From Bifidobacterium biavatii DSM 23969 (GTDB taxonomy: Bacteria > Actinomycetota > Actinomycetes > Actinomycetales > Bifidobacteriaceae): a DNA stretch of 64,000 nt. Positions within the stretch are counted from its first letter, which is position 1. Every line of letters begins with the position of its first letter. The notes under the pieces were generated by a model. That model did no database searches and was not told the origin of the DNA. It saw only the letters and a program-made list of their open reading frames with translations. Shown here piece by piece: positions 18,014-26,827 of this stretch. The stretch is taken from assembly GCF_000741165.1 (NCBI RefSeq), contig NZ_JGYN01000004.1, positions 124,001 through 188,000 of the forward strand. The letters run 5' to 3'. The translations under genes and the position numbers were made by a program.

Positions 18014-19378
18014 TCAGCGTCCCGTCTCGCGCAGATCGTCATGCAGGAGACGCCGCAGCACCGGCACGGTGACGGCGAACGAGAGGATGTCGGAGACGGA
18101 CTGGGCCATCTCCACGCCGAGCACGCCGAGGAACTGCGGCAGGATCAGCACGACGGGCGCGAGGAACAGGCCCATGCGGCACACGGCGAGGAACGAGGCG
18201 ATGCCGGTCTTGCCCATGGTCTGCGTGATCATGTTGCCCATCATGTTCACGCCGTTGACCACGACGGTGACGCATTCGAAGTGCAGCGCGGCCACGCCGA
18301 CCTCCACCACGGCCGGGTCGGAGCGGAAGATCTCGACCAGTTGCGGCGCGAACAGCCAGACGAACGCGCCGATGACGACGAGCACGGCGGTCGACAGGCG
18401 GATCACGAACCAGAACGCCTCCTTGACGCGCCCGTACAGCCCGGCGCCGTAGTTGTAGCCGCACACCGGCTGGAAGCCCTGGCCGAGACCGATGATGACC
18501 GAGTTCGCGCCGAGCATGATGCGCATGACGATGGCCATGCCGGCGATGGCCGCGTCGCCGAACGGGTTGGCGGCGATGTTCACGCAGGTCGTGGCGATCG
18601 AGCCCGCGCCCTGGCGCACGAGCGAGGGCAGGCCGCCGCCGACGATCTCGCGCATGAGCAGCGCGTCCGGCCGGCAGTTGCGCAGCGAGAGTTTCATGAC
18701 GCCGAACTTGCGGCTCATGGTGGTCAGGATGACGAAGCTGACGGTCTGGCAGATACCGGTGGCGAGTCCGGCGCCGAAAATGCCGAGATTCAGCACGAAG
18801 ATGAACAGGGGGGCGAGCAGGAAGTTGAGCAGCGCGCCGGTGACGAGGCCGATCATGCCGAACGCGGACTGTCCTTGGTAGCGCAGCAGGCCGTTGAGCG
18901 CGAACGAGCCGCATACGCACGGCGCGGCGACGAGGATCGGCGTCAGATACTGCACGGCGTACGGCGCGATCGTATGCGTCGAGCCGAGCATGACGACGAG
19001 CGGATGCAGCGTGATCAGCCCGATCACGGCGACGGTCGCGCCGCACACGACCGCGCCCGTGAAGCCGACGGCGAGCAGGCGCGCGGCACGATCGTTGTTC
19101 TGCTTGCCGAGTTCGCGGCTCATGGAGTTGCCCGCGCCGTTGCCGAAGAAGAAGCCGATGGCCTGCAGGATGGTCATGATGGAGAACGCGATGCCGATCG
19201 CGCCGGACTGCGCGGTGCCGAGCTGGCCGATGAAGAACGTATCGGTGAGATTGTACGCGGTGGTGACCAGATTCGAGACGACGGCCGGAATGCACAGCCG
19301 CAGGATGAGCGGCCGGATCGGACTGCCCGTCATCTGCCGGTATTTCGCGTCCGCACTTGCCCGTTTGATCGCATGCAT
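18014..19378 (-). CDS. MATE-family multidrug/metabolite exporter
   Basis: A 454-residue membrane protein with about 12 helices in two related halves. Typical MATE sequences are PAVVSNLVTTAYNLTDTFFIGQLG at the first helix and a later repeat VRQGAGSIATTCVN in the second half, plus GFQPVCGYNYGAG. It would expel cationic compounds using a Na+ or H+ gradient; the substrate is unknown. The start is uncertain among a GTG at 19387, ATG 19378 and an internal ATG (MTGSPIRP); none has a strong ribosome site. Confidence 0.85.
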   Translation of the reverse strand: MHAIKRASADAKYRQMTGSPIRPLILRLCIPAVVSNLVTTAYNLTDTFFIGQLGTAQSGAIGIAFSIMTILQAIGFFFGNGAGNSMSRELGKQNNDRAARLLAVGFTGAVVCGATVAVIGLITLHPLVVMLGSTHTIAPYAVQYLTPILVAAPCVCGSFALNGLLRYQGQSAFGMIGLVTGALLNFLLAPLFIFVLNLGIFGAGLATGICQTVSFVILTTMSRKFGVMKLSLRNCRPDALLMREIVGGGLPSLVRQGAGSIATTCVNIAANPFGDAAIAGMAIVMRIMLGANSVIIGLGQGFQPVCGYNYGAGLYGRVKEAFWFVIRLSTAVLVVIGAFVWLFAPQLVEIFRSDPAVVEVGVAALHFECVTVVVNGVNMMGNMITQTMGKTGIASFLAVCRMGLFLAPVVLILPQFLGVLGVEMAQSVSDILSFAVTVPVLRRLLHDDLRETGR

Positions 19379-19446
19379 CTGAACCACGCCGCCACTCTAC
19401 CACCCGCCCGGATACGCCGACGGCGGACGAATCCACAGCGGAACGG

Positions 19447-21960
19447 CTATCGCAGGTATCGGCCGGTTATACTGTCGGCGTTCCGGGCAATCGCCGGTGG
19501 CGTGCCGACAGCGACCACGCGGCCGCCCGCCTCGCCGCCGCCCGGGCCCATGTCGATGATCCAGTCGGCGTTAGCGATCATGTCAAGATCGTGCTCGATC
19601 ACCACCACGGTGGCGCCGGCGGCAACCAGCCGGTCGAACACGCCGAGCAGCACGCGCACGTCGAGCGGGTGCAGGCCGATGGTCGGTTCGTCGAACACGA
19701 ACACCGCGTCCGATTGGGCTTTGCCCATGTCGCCGGCGAGTTTGAGCCGCTGCGCTTCGCCGCCGGACAGGGCGGGCGTGGGCTCGCCCAGCGTAAGATA
19801 GCCGAGTCCCAGGTCGTGCAGGGTGGTCAGCCCGGCGTGCACCTTGCGCAGGTCGCCGGTCGCGTCCATCGCCTCGTCCACGCTCATCGCCATGAGCTGA
19901 GGCAGCGTGAGCTCCCGCCCGTCCTTGCCTCGACGGTGAATGCGTCCGGCCGTCGGCGCGTAGCGGGAGCCCCTGCAGTCCGGGCATTCGATGTCGACGT
20001 CCGGCAGGAACTGCACGTCGAGCGAGATCGATCCGGTGCCGTCGCAGGTCGGGCAACGCAGTCTGCCCGTGTTGTAGGAAAAGTCACCGGCCTTATAGCC
20101 GGCTTGTTTGGCTTCGTCGCAGCGGGCGAACGCGCGGCGCAGTTCATCGTGGATGCCGGCGTACGTGGCGACGGTGGAGCGCACGTTCGCACCGATCGGC
20201 GTCGCGTCGATGAGGTTCGCGCGGTGAATGCCGTCAGCGTCCAGCGCGCGCACGTGCGCGGGCAGCGGTTCGCCGGCCGCGCGGGCCTTGAGCGCAGGGA
20301 TCAGCGTTTCCAATACCAGCGTGGTTTTGCCGGAGCCAGACACGCCGGTCACCGTCACGAGCCGGCCTCGCGGAATGTCCACGGACAGCGGCCTGACCGT
20401 GTGCAGGCGTCCGGTTTCCAGGTGGATGCGCCCCAGATCGAACATGCGCGACTCGTCTGTGGCCGGACGCACCCGTTTCGGCCGGTCTTCAGCAAGGAAC
20501 GGCGCGATGCGGCTGCCAGGAGTCGTTTCGACGTCGCCGACCGTGCCCTGCGCAATCACATGGCCTCCGCCGGCGCCCGCCACCGGGCCCATTTCGATGA
20601 GATGATCGGCGGCCTTGAGCACGCGCACGTCATGGTCGACCACCACGACCGAATTGCCGTCCGTGACCAGATCGCGCATGACGCCGAGCAGGCCGTCCAC
20701 GTTCGACGGGTGCAGGCCGATAGACGGTTCGTCGAGCACGTACAGCACGCCCGTGGTGCGGTTGCGCACGGCGCGGGCGAGCTGCACGCGCTGGCGTTCG
20801 CCGGTGGACAGCGTGGCGCCGGCGCGGTCGAGCGACAGGTAGCCGAGTCCGAGTTCGAGCAGTCGTTTCGCCGTGTCGAGGAAGGATTCACCGATGTTCG
20901 CGGCCATTTGCCGCATGTCGGGAGTCATCGTCTCCGGCACGCCGCGTACCCACGCCACGGCCTCGTCCAGGGTCATGGCGGTCGCCTGCGCGAGGTTGAT
21001 GCCGCACACCTGAGGAGCTCTTGCGCGGGCATTCAACCGCGTGCCGCCGCAGTCCTGGCACGGCGTTTCCTTGAGAAACCGAGCCACACGCTTGAGCCCC
21101 TTTTCGTCCTTGGCTTTGGCGAGCGCATTTTCGACCGTGTAGACGGCGTTGTAGTAGGTGAAGTCGAGTTCGGCGAAATCGTCGCCCTTTTTCGGCCGGT
21201 ACAGGATGTGCTTTTTGACGGCTGGCCCGTTAAACACGATGTCGCGCTCTTCGGGGGTGAGTTCGCGGAACGGCACGTTGGTGCGCACGCCCATCGCGCC
21301 GCACACTTGCTTCATGAGATCCCACATGAGCGATCCCCATGGCAATACGGCCCCGTCGTCGATGGATTTGCTTTCGTCGGGCACGAGCGCGGCGCGGTTC
21401 ACTTCGTGCACGATGCCGGTGCCCGAACAGGCGGGGCAGGCGCCGCCGGAGTTGAACGCAAGGTCTTCGGCGCCGGGCGCGCGGAACTGCCGGCCGCAGG
21501 AGGCGCAACGGATTGGCAGATCGGCGGCCACGTTGATCGTGGGCTCGTTGCGCGTGCCGCAGTGCGGGCACACGTGCGCAGCGCAGCGGGAGAACAGGAG
21601 ACGCAGACTATTGAGCAGTTCGCTCATCGTGCCGAACGTGGAGCGGATGCCAGGCACGGCCGGCCGCTGGTGCAAGGCGAGCGCCGCCGGCACGTACCGA
21701 ACGTCGTCGACCTGCGCGCGACCGGCCTGTGTGAGCCGGCGACGCGTGTACGTGGACAGCGCCTCAAGGTATCGCCGTGAGCCCTCCGCGTACAGCACGC
21801 CCAGCGCCAGCGAACTTTTACCCGAACCGGACACGCCGGCGATGCCGACCATCTCCCCCAGCGGCACGTCCACGTCGATGTTCTTCAGATTGTGCACGCG
21901 CGCCCCGCGTACTTCGATCGCCTGCGGCTTGCCGCCGCCGTTCCCCTGCAGACCGTTCAT
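19447..21960 (-). CDS. UvrA-like ABC ATPase, short UvrA paralogue
   Basis: The 837-residue protein has two ABC ATPase domains of the UvrA type: Walker A GVSGSGKSSLAL near residue 40, signatures LSTGERQRVQLA and LSGGEAQRLKLA, and two zinc-cysteine modules (CPHCGTRNEP with CASCGRQF and CPACSGTG; CPTCDGTG with CPDCRGSRY). It is about 100 residues shorter than normal UvrA, as in UvrA2-type paralogues that lack the UvrB-binding insert. A role in DNA-drug resistance or repair is plausible but unproven; the main uvrA is probably elsewhere. The start MNGLQGNG was chosen for position; upstream in-frame codons exist. Confidence 0.85.
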   Translation of the reverse strand: MNGLQGNGGGKPQAIEVRGARVHNLKNIDVDVPLGEMVGIAGVSGSGKSSLALGVLYAEGSRRYLEALSTYTRRRLTQAGRAQVDDVRYVPAALALHQRPAVPGIRSTFGTMSELLNSLRLLFSRCAAHVCPHCGTRNEPTINVAADLPIRCASCGRQFRAPGAEDLAFNSGGACPACSGTGIVHEVNRAALVPDESKSIDDGAVLPWGSLMWDLMKQVCGAMGVRTNVPFRELTPEERDIVFNGPAVKKHILYRPKKGDDFAELDFTYYNAVYTVENALAKAKDEKGLKRVARFLKETPCQDCGGTRLNARARAPQVCGINLAQATAMTLDEAVAWVRGVPETMTPDMRQMAANIGESFLDTAKRLLELGLGYLSLDRAGATLSTGERQRVQLARAVRNRTTGVLYVLDEPSIGLHPSNVDGLLGVMRDLVTDGNSVVVVDHDVRVLKAADHLIEMGPVAGAGGGHVIAQGTVGDVETTPGSRIAPFLAEDRPKRVRPATDESRMFDLGRIHLETGRLHTVRPLSVDIPRGRLVTVTGVSGSGKTTLVLETLIPALKARAAGEPLPAHVRALDADGIHRANLIDATPIGANVRSTVATYAGIHDELRRAFARCDEAKQAGYKAGDFSYNTGRLRCPTCDGTGSISLDVQFLPDVDIECPDCRGSRYAPTAGRIHRRGKDGRELTLPQLMAMSVDEAMDATGDLRKVHAGLTTLHDLGLGYLTLGEPTPALSGGEAQRLKLAGDMGKAQSDAVFVFDEPTIGLHPLDVRVLLGVFDRLVAAGATVVVIEHDLDMIANADWIIDMGPGGGEAGGRVVAVGTPPAIARNADSITGRYLR

Positions 21961-22217
21961 GCCCACCATTCTAAAAGCAGGCATCGTGACACGTCGCGAG
22001 ATGCCCACCACTCCAACGCACATGCGCATAACAACGTTGGAGAATCCGTCTTTTCACAAGCCATCCGACAATCGGTCCCACTCCCGATCACGCTCCCGGC
22101 CATGTGTGCGCCGCACGCCCCGCGCACAACGGGTTACTCTCCGGGTTGAATCGTTCCGCATTGCTATGCTTTGTCGTGGAAAAACTGACGTTCCAGCATG
22201 GTTTAAGGTGTGGCAGC

Positions 22218-23414
22218 ATGTTCGATTTCGATACTCCGGTGGACCGTTCGGGCACATATTCGCTCAAATGGGAGGAGGCGGGCGACGCGCTGCCGATGTG
22301 GGTCGCGGACATGGATTTCCAAACCGCGCCGGCGATCCGCGAGGCGCTGCGGCGCAGGCTTGATCACGGCGTGTTCGGCTATTCGATCGTGCCGGACGCT
22401 TGGGCTCAGGCGTACGTCGACTGGTGGGGTTCGCGGCACGGGCTTGCGATCGACCCGGATTCGCTGATCTTCACGACGGGCGTGGTGCCAGCGATTTCGA
22501 GCATGGTGCGCAAGCTGACTACGCCGGCCGAGAACGTGGTCATCCAGACGCCGGTGTACAACATTTTCTTCAATTCGATTCTCAACAACGGCCGCAACGC
22601 GCTTGAAGCGCCGCTCGCCTACGATCGCGAGGCCGGCCGCTATTCGATCGACTGGGCTGATCTGGAAGCGAAGCTTGCCGACCCGCAGACCTCGCTGATG
22701 ATCCTGTGCAATCCGCACAATCCGACCGACATGATCTGGGATCGGGACACGCTCTCCCGCATCGGCGAGTTGTGCTGGGAGCATCACGTCACGGTGATCA
22801 GCGATGAGATCCACTGCGATCTGACCGAACCGGGCGTCTCGTACGTGCCGTTCGCGTCCGTGAACGAGCGGTGCGCGGCGATTTCGGCGACGTGCATGGC
22901 GCCGACGAAAGCGTTCAATATCGCCGGTCTGCATACGGCTGCCGTGATGGTGCCCGATCCGACGTTGCGACACAAGGTGTGGCGCGGGCTCAACACGGAT
23001 GAAGTCGCCGAGCCGAACGCGTTCGCGATGGACGCGACGATCGCCGCGTTCAGCCAGGGTGGACCGTGGCTGGACGAACTGCGTGCGTATCTGGCCGGCA
23101 ATAAGCGCGAGACCGCGCGCATGATCGACGACTACAACGCATCCGAGCCGACCGACCGTCGCGTCACGCTGGTGTGCGGCCCGGCCACGTACCTGCTGTG
23201 GCTGGATTGCGCTGCGTTCGTGGGCGAAGGGAAGCGTTTCGCTGATACGGACGGCCTGTGCGATTGGCTGAAGGACGAGCACAAGGTGCTGTTCTCCCCC
23301 GGCGCCCAGTTCGGCGGCAACGGCCGCGATTTCATCCGCATCAACGTCGCATGCCCCCGCACACGCCTGCGCGAGGGCATCGGCCGTCTGGCCGACGGGC
23401 TGAACAGCCTCTGA
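22218..23414 (+). CDS. PatB/MalY-family PLP-dependent C-S lyase/aminotransferase
   Basis: The 398-residue fold type I PLP enzyme has MWVADMDFQTAPAI, YSIVPDAWAQAYVDWW, NPHNPTDMIW, ISDEIHCDLT and the lysine motif APTKAFNIAGL (Lys near residue 231). These match cystathionine beta-lyase PatB/MalY proteins that cleave cystathionine or cysteine conjugates. AAGGTG lies upstream of the ATG, and a longer in-frame start is unlikely. It stands alone, followed by a terminator. Confidence 0.88.
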   Translation: MFDFDTPVDRSGTYSLKWEEAGDALPMWVADMDFQTAPAIREALRRRLDHGVFGYSIVPDAWAQAYVDWWGSRHGLAIDPDSLIFTTGVVPAISSMVRKLTTPAENVVIQTPVYNIFFNSILNNGRNALEAPLAYDREAGRYSIDWADLEAKLADPQTSLMILCNPHNPTDMIWDRDTLSRIGELCWEHHVTVISDEIHCDLTEPGVSYVPFASVNERCAAISATCMAPTKAFNIAGLHTAAVMVPDPTLRHKVWRGLNTDEVAEPNAFAMDATIAAFSQGGPWLDELRAYLAGNKRETARMIDDYNASEPTDRRVTLVCGPATYLLWLDCAAFVGEGKRFADTDGLCDWLKDEHKVLFSPGAQFGGNGRDFIRINVACPRTRLREGIGRLADGLNSL

Positions 23415-23445
23415 CCGTTACGCATTCAATCAATTGGCGCAGCAT

Positions 23446-23495
23446 AACGGGTGGCGGGGAAGCCGATAGGAAACGACTTTCCCGCTACCCGTTTT
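23446..23495 (+). terminator. rho-independent terminator of the PatB-like gene
   Basis: AACGGGTGGCGGGGAAG pairs with CTTTCCCGCTACCCGTT (two G-T pairs) and is followed by TTTC. It starts 32 bp past the stop. Confidence 0.75.
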
Positions 23496-23567
23496 CAAGC
23501 TCTTCGTATTTTGGTGTGTATGGCGCGCATGCCTGTTGTATTGGAATCGCGCTGCGCGCGATGCTGT

Positions 23568-23758
23568 GTTGTTGGCGGCGCGTGGCGCCGCGACGCTCCC
23601 CCACCCGGCTTCGCCGGGAGCCCCCTCAGCCGAGGGGGCCGAGAGCTACCGCCAGCACTGGGGAGCGTTGCAACCATTTGGGTACGGCAGATGGCTGCCG
23701 CCGGAAACACTGGATTGCGCGTCGCGCAATGTCGTTTTCATGCCTCTCAGCCAACAAC
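23568..23758. repeat. intergenic hairpin-rich repeat element
   Basis: The 359-bp gap between the PatB-like gene and the dehydrogenase holds no gene. GTTGTTGGC (23568-23576) and GCCAACAAC (23750-23758) form inverted ends. Inside are hairpins CCCGGCTTCGCCGGG, GCCCCCTCAGCCGAGGGGGC and ATTGCGCGTCGCGCAAT. This looks like a small non-coding repeat of the kind scattered in bifidobacterial genomes. Confidence 0.5.
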
Positions 23759-23773
23759 GCGAATGGACCGCGG

Positions 23774-24817
23774 TCAGAAGCGGATGAGGGACTTGATGAC
23801 CTTGCGGGCGTCCATATCCTCGTAGGCTTCCTGAATGTGGTCGAGATCGTATTCGCCGGTAAACACGCGGCCGGGGTTGATCTCGTGGTTCAGCACCGCG
23901 TCGAGCAGGCCGGCGTGCAGATCGTAGTGACGCACCGGGGCCGGGCCGCCCTTGACGCCGATGTTGCGGCCGAACGTGCCCTCGGCGCTGATTTCGGCAT
24001 AGTGCGGCAGGCCGACGCGGCCGATCACGCCGCCGGCGCGCACGAGTCCCATCGCCGTGTCGAACGACTGCTTGGATCCGACACATTCGAGCACGGCGTC
24101 CGCGCCATAGCCGTCGGTCATGGCCAGCACCTTGTCGATCGCGGCCTGATCGCGTTCGGCCACAATGTCGGTCGCGCCGAACTCGCGGGCGACGGCCGCG
24201 CGGTCCTCGTGGCGGCTCATCGCGATGATCTGCGTCGCGCCGCGCATCTTCGCGGACAGCACGCCGCACAGGCCAACCGCGCCGTCGCCCATCACCACCG
24301 CCGTGTCGCCCGGCTTGACTTCCGCGGACGCGGCCGCGTGGTAGCCGGTCGACATCACGTCGGAGATCGTCAGCAGCGAGGCGAGCGTCGCATCGTCGTA
24401 ATCCTCCGGCTTGCCGGGAATCTTCACGATCGTGCCGTCGGTCTGCGGCACACGCACGTATTCGGCCTGATTCGAACCGAAGTAGCCGCCGTGCGGGCAG
24501 GACGACTCGAAACCGGCCTTGCACACCGGGCACACGCCGCAACTGTATGGGAATGGCAGAATCACGAAATCGCCCGGCTTGACGGACGTGACGGCCGAAC
24601 CGACCTCCTCGACCACGCCGATGCCCTCGTGACCGATCTGCGCGTGGCGCTCATGCGGGGAAAGCCCCCGGAAATACCACAGGTCGGACCCGCACACGCA
24701 TGTGCGCACCATGCGCACCACGGCGTCCGTATCGGCCTCAAGGCGAGCCTTCGGCACTTCCTCGACGGCCATGCGGCCCGGTTCCACGAAAATCGCGGCC
24801 TTCATCGTTTCACTCAT
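23774..24817 (-). CDS. zinc-dependent medium-chain alcohol dehydrogenase
   Basis: A 347-residue enzyme with the catalytic zinc motif CVCGSDLWYFRG (about residue 40), GHEGIGVVEEVG, the structural zinc cysteines in CGVCPVCKAGFESSC and the cofactor loop VMGDGAVGLCGVL. It oxidises or reduces an alcohol/aldehyde pair with NAD(P). The start MSETMKAA has AAGGAG nearby; an ORF extending 41 codons upstream is rejected. A dyad typical of MerR control sits about 100 bp upstream. The nearby MerR regulator could be its partner. The substrate is unknown. Confidence 0.88.
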   Translation of the reverse strand: MSETMKAAIFVEPGRMAVEEVPKARLEADTDAVVRMVRTCVCGSDLWYFRGLSPHERHAQIGHEGIGVVEEVGSAVTSVKPGDFVILPFPYSCGVCPVCKAGFESSCPHGGYFGSNQAEYVRVPQTDGTIVKIPGKPEDYDDATLASLLTISDVMSTGYHAAASAEVKPGDTAVVMGDGAVGLCGVLSAKMRGATQIIAMSRHEDRAAVAREFGATDIVAERDQAAIDKVLAMTDGYGADAVLECVGSKQSFDTAMGLVRAGGVIGRVGLPHYAEISAEGTFGRNIGVKGGPAPVRHYDLHAGLLDAVLNHEINPGRVFTGEYDLDHIQEAYEDMDARKVIKSLIRF

Positions 24818-24907
24818 GTCATGCTCCTTGCATTGCGTATTCCGCGTGTATCCTGCATCTTGCCGGAATCGCGACGGCGCGTTCCGCATCAATTCCAGCG
24901 ACGGCAT

Positions 24908-24945
24908 CAACGTTAGGAACTTCGAGCGCTCGAAGTACAACCGGC
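24908..24945 (-). promoter_or_regulatory. perfect 18-bp dyad in a 19-bp-spacer promoter, MerR-like
   Basis: ACTTCGAGCGCTCGAAGT (24919-24936) is a perfect palindrome. On the minus strand it overlaps a possible TTGTAC (-35) and TAACGT (-10) pair separated by 19 bp, the over-long spacing used by MerR-family activators. The hexamers are weak, as expected for activator-dependent promoters. Downstream lies the alcohol dehydrogenase. The 283-bp gap holds no gene. Confidence 0.45.
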
Positions 24946-25100
24946 GACACGCCGACGCGCCTCATCGCTTTCAGGAAGCGCCCAGAAAACCTCCAGCGAG
25001 TTGTTCCAAGGCTTGGAGGCGATGTTTCGCGACATTGCAGGGGTCCTTTCGGAAACGGCCGTTCAATAGGAGTCATCCAAACAAGCGAAAGGATGACACC

Positions 25101-26681
25101 ATGAACAGGAACAAGCGCACTGCCGCAGTCGCCCCGGTGATCGTCACCCGCAAGCTCGTCGCCCTAGCCGCAGCCGTCGCGCTCGGCTCCGGACTTGTGG
25201 CGGGAGCCGGCGCCGCGGCGATCGTCAACCACAACTCCTCCTCCAGCCAGTCCCAGACCGGCATGGGCACCCCGCCCGGTGGCATGGGCGGCGCGAACAC
25301 CATGAGCTACGACTACACCGGCTCCTATTCCGCCGCGCTCACCGCCGACGGCAAGGAGGTCACCTCCTCCGACGACACGACGGCCACCAAATCCGACCAG
25401 AACGCGGCCCTCGCCCAGAACGGCGGCACGCTCACCATCGAGAACGCCACGCTCACCAAATCCGGCGATTCCGACAACGCCGATAACAACAACTTCTACG
25501 GCACCAACTCGATCTCGCTGACCGTCGGCGACGGATCGAAAACCGTCATCTCCGGCAGCAAACTCACCGCGTCGAGCTCCGGCTCGAACGGCGTGTTCGC
25601 CACCGACTCGGGTACCGCGCTCGTCTACAACACGACGATCAGCACCACGTCCGACAATTCGCGGGCGCTCGACGCGACCTACTCCGGCACGATTCTGGCC
25701 GGCAAGGTCACGGCCAGCACCAAAGGCGACCACAGCGCGACCGCGGCGACCGACCGCGGCGGCGGCAGCGTATCCGTCACCGATTCGACGCTTTCGACAG
25801 CCGGTTCCGGCTCGCCGCTGCTGTACTCGACCGGCGACGTGCAAGTCAACAACGTGACCGGCACCGCGTCCGGCAGCCAGATCGCCGGCATGGAGGGCTA
25901 CAACACGATCCTCATCAGCAACTCCACGCTGGAAAGCACGAACACCGGCAAAACCGGTTCCGACCCGATCGCCAACGGCGTGATCATCTACCAGTCCACG
26001 TCCGGCGACGCGGAAAGCTCCACCGGCGAGCACGCGACGTTCCAAGCGAAGGACTCCACGCTCAAGTCCGCGATCACGTCCGGCTCGATGTTCTATTTCA
26101 CGAACACGACCGCCGACGTGGTGCTGAACAACACGACACTCGACTTCGATACGAGCAAGGCGACGCTCATCAACGCGTCCGGCAACGACTCCAACAACTG
26201 GGGTTCGGCGGGTTCGAACGGCGCGACGGTCACGTTCACCGGGCGTGACCAGACGCTTGAGGGCGATGTGACGGCGGACACGATCTCGTCGGTCGACCTG
26301 TATCTGCTGGAAGGCTCGACGTGGACCGGCGCAGCGTCGATCACTGAAAACTCGTCCGCCACGAACGGCAAGACCAGCGACGCGCCGATCACCGTGAACG
26401 TCGACGGCACGTCGACGTGGGTCGTGACGAAGGACACGACGATCTCCGCGCTGAACGTCGCGTCCGGCGGCAAGATCGTCGACGAGAACGGCGATACGGT
26501 GACGATCGTCGCGAACGGCAAGACCGTGGTCTCCGGCGACAGCGATATCACCGTGACCGTGACCGATTCGTATTCCACGACCGTCGACGCGGGGTCCGAT
26601 ACGGAACTCGCGGACGAGACGATCGATCGCTCCGACTTCGACAGCCAGTTCGGCACCAGCACCAGTTGGTCAATGAGCTGA
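25101..26681 (+). CDS. membrane-anchored beta-helix surface protein
   Basis: The 526-residue protein has a basic N-terminus, one hydrophobic segment (about residues 19-44) and a Ser/Gly linker (SSSSQSQTGMG, PPGGMGG). A long Thr/Ser/Asn-rich region of short repeats follows, such as GGTLTIENATLTKSG and GSVSVTDSTLSTAGSG, typical of a right-handed beta-helix. No LPXTG motif is visible, so the helix probably anchors it, or it is cleaved and released. GAAAGG lies before the ATG; a longer upstream frame has no site. Such proteins occur in gut bacteria and are often called adhesin-like, but no function is shown. A similar linker in the next gene suggests a pair. Confidence 0.75.
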   Translation: MNRNKRTAAVAPVIVTRKLVALAAAVALGSGLVAGAGAAAIVNHNSSSSQSQTGMGTPPGGMGGANTMSYDYTGSYSAALTADGKEVTSSDDTTATKSDQNAALAQNGGTLTIENATLTKSGDSDNADNNNFYGTNSISLTVGDGSKTVISGSKLTASSSGSNGVFATDSGTALVYNTTISTTSDNSRALDATYSGTILAGKVTASTKGDHSATAATDRGGGSVSVTDSTLSTAGSGSPLLYSTGDVQVNNVTGTASGSQIAGMEGYNTILISNSTLESTNTGKTGSDPIANGVIIYQSTSGDAESSTGEHATFQAKDSTLKSAITSGSMFYFTNTTADVVLNNTTLDFDTSKATLINASGNDSNNWGSAGSNGATVTFTGRDQTLEGDVTADTISSVDLYLLEGSTWTGAASITENSSATNGKTSDAPITVNVDGTSTWVVTKDTTISALNVASGGKIVDENGDTVTIVANGKTVVSGDSDITVTVTDSYSTTVDAGSDTELADETIDRSDFDSQFGTSTSWSMS

Positions 26682-26713
26682 CAGCCCTCCTTTCTTTCCC
26701 TCTCGCACACAGC

Positions 26714-26759
26714 GCGCCGGTCCGGTCCGAAACGTCCCGAATCCGGACCGGACCGGCGC
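26714..26759. other. 16-bp perfect hairpin between two surface-protein genes
   Basis: GCGCCGGTCCGGTCCG (26714-26729) pairs perfectly with 26744-26759 around a 14-base loop. No T-run follows, so partial termination or message stabilisation is more likely than full termination. Confidence 0.6.
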
Positions 26760-26827
26760 CCCACCACCAAAATCCTTGAACAATATCCGGTCCTGGAAAC
26801 CGACTCTTTTCCCGAAAGGAACCCATT

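Noticed and set aside
19447-21960. Main excision-repair uvrA
   Set aside because: The protein is about 100 residues shorter than standard UvrA and not near uvrB or uvrC, so a paralogue is the safer call.
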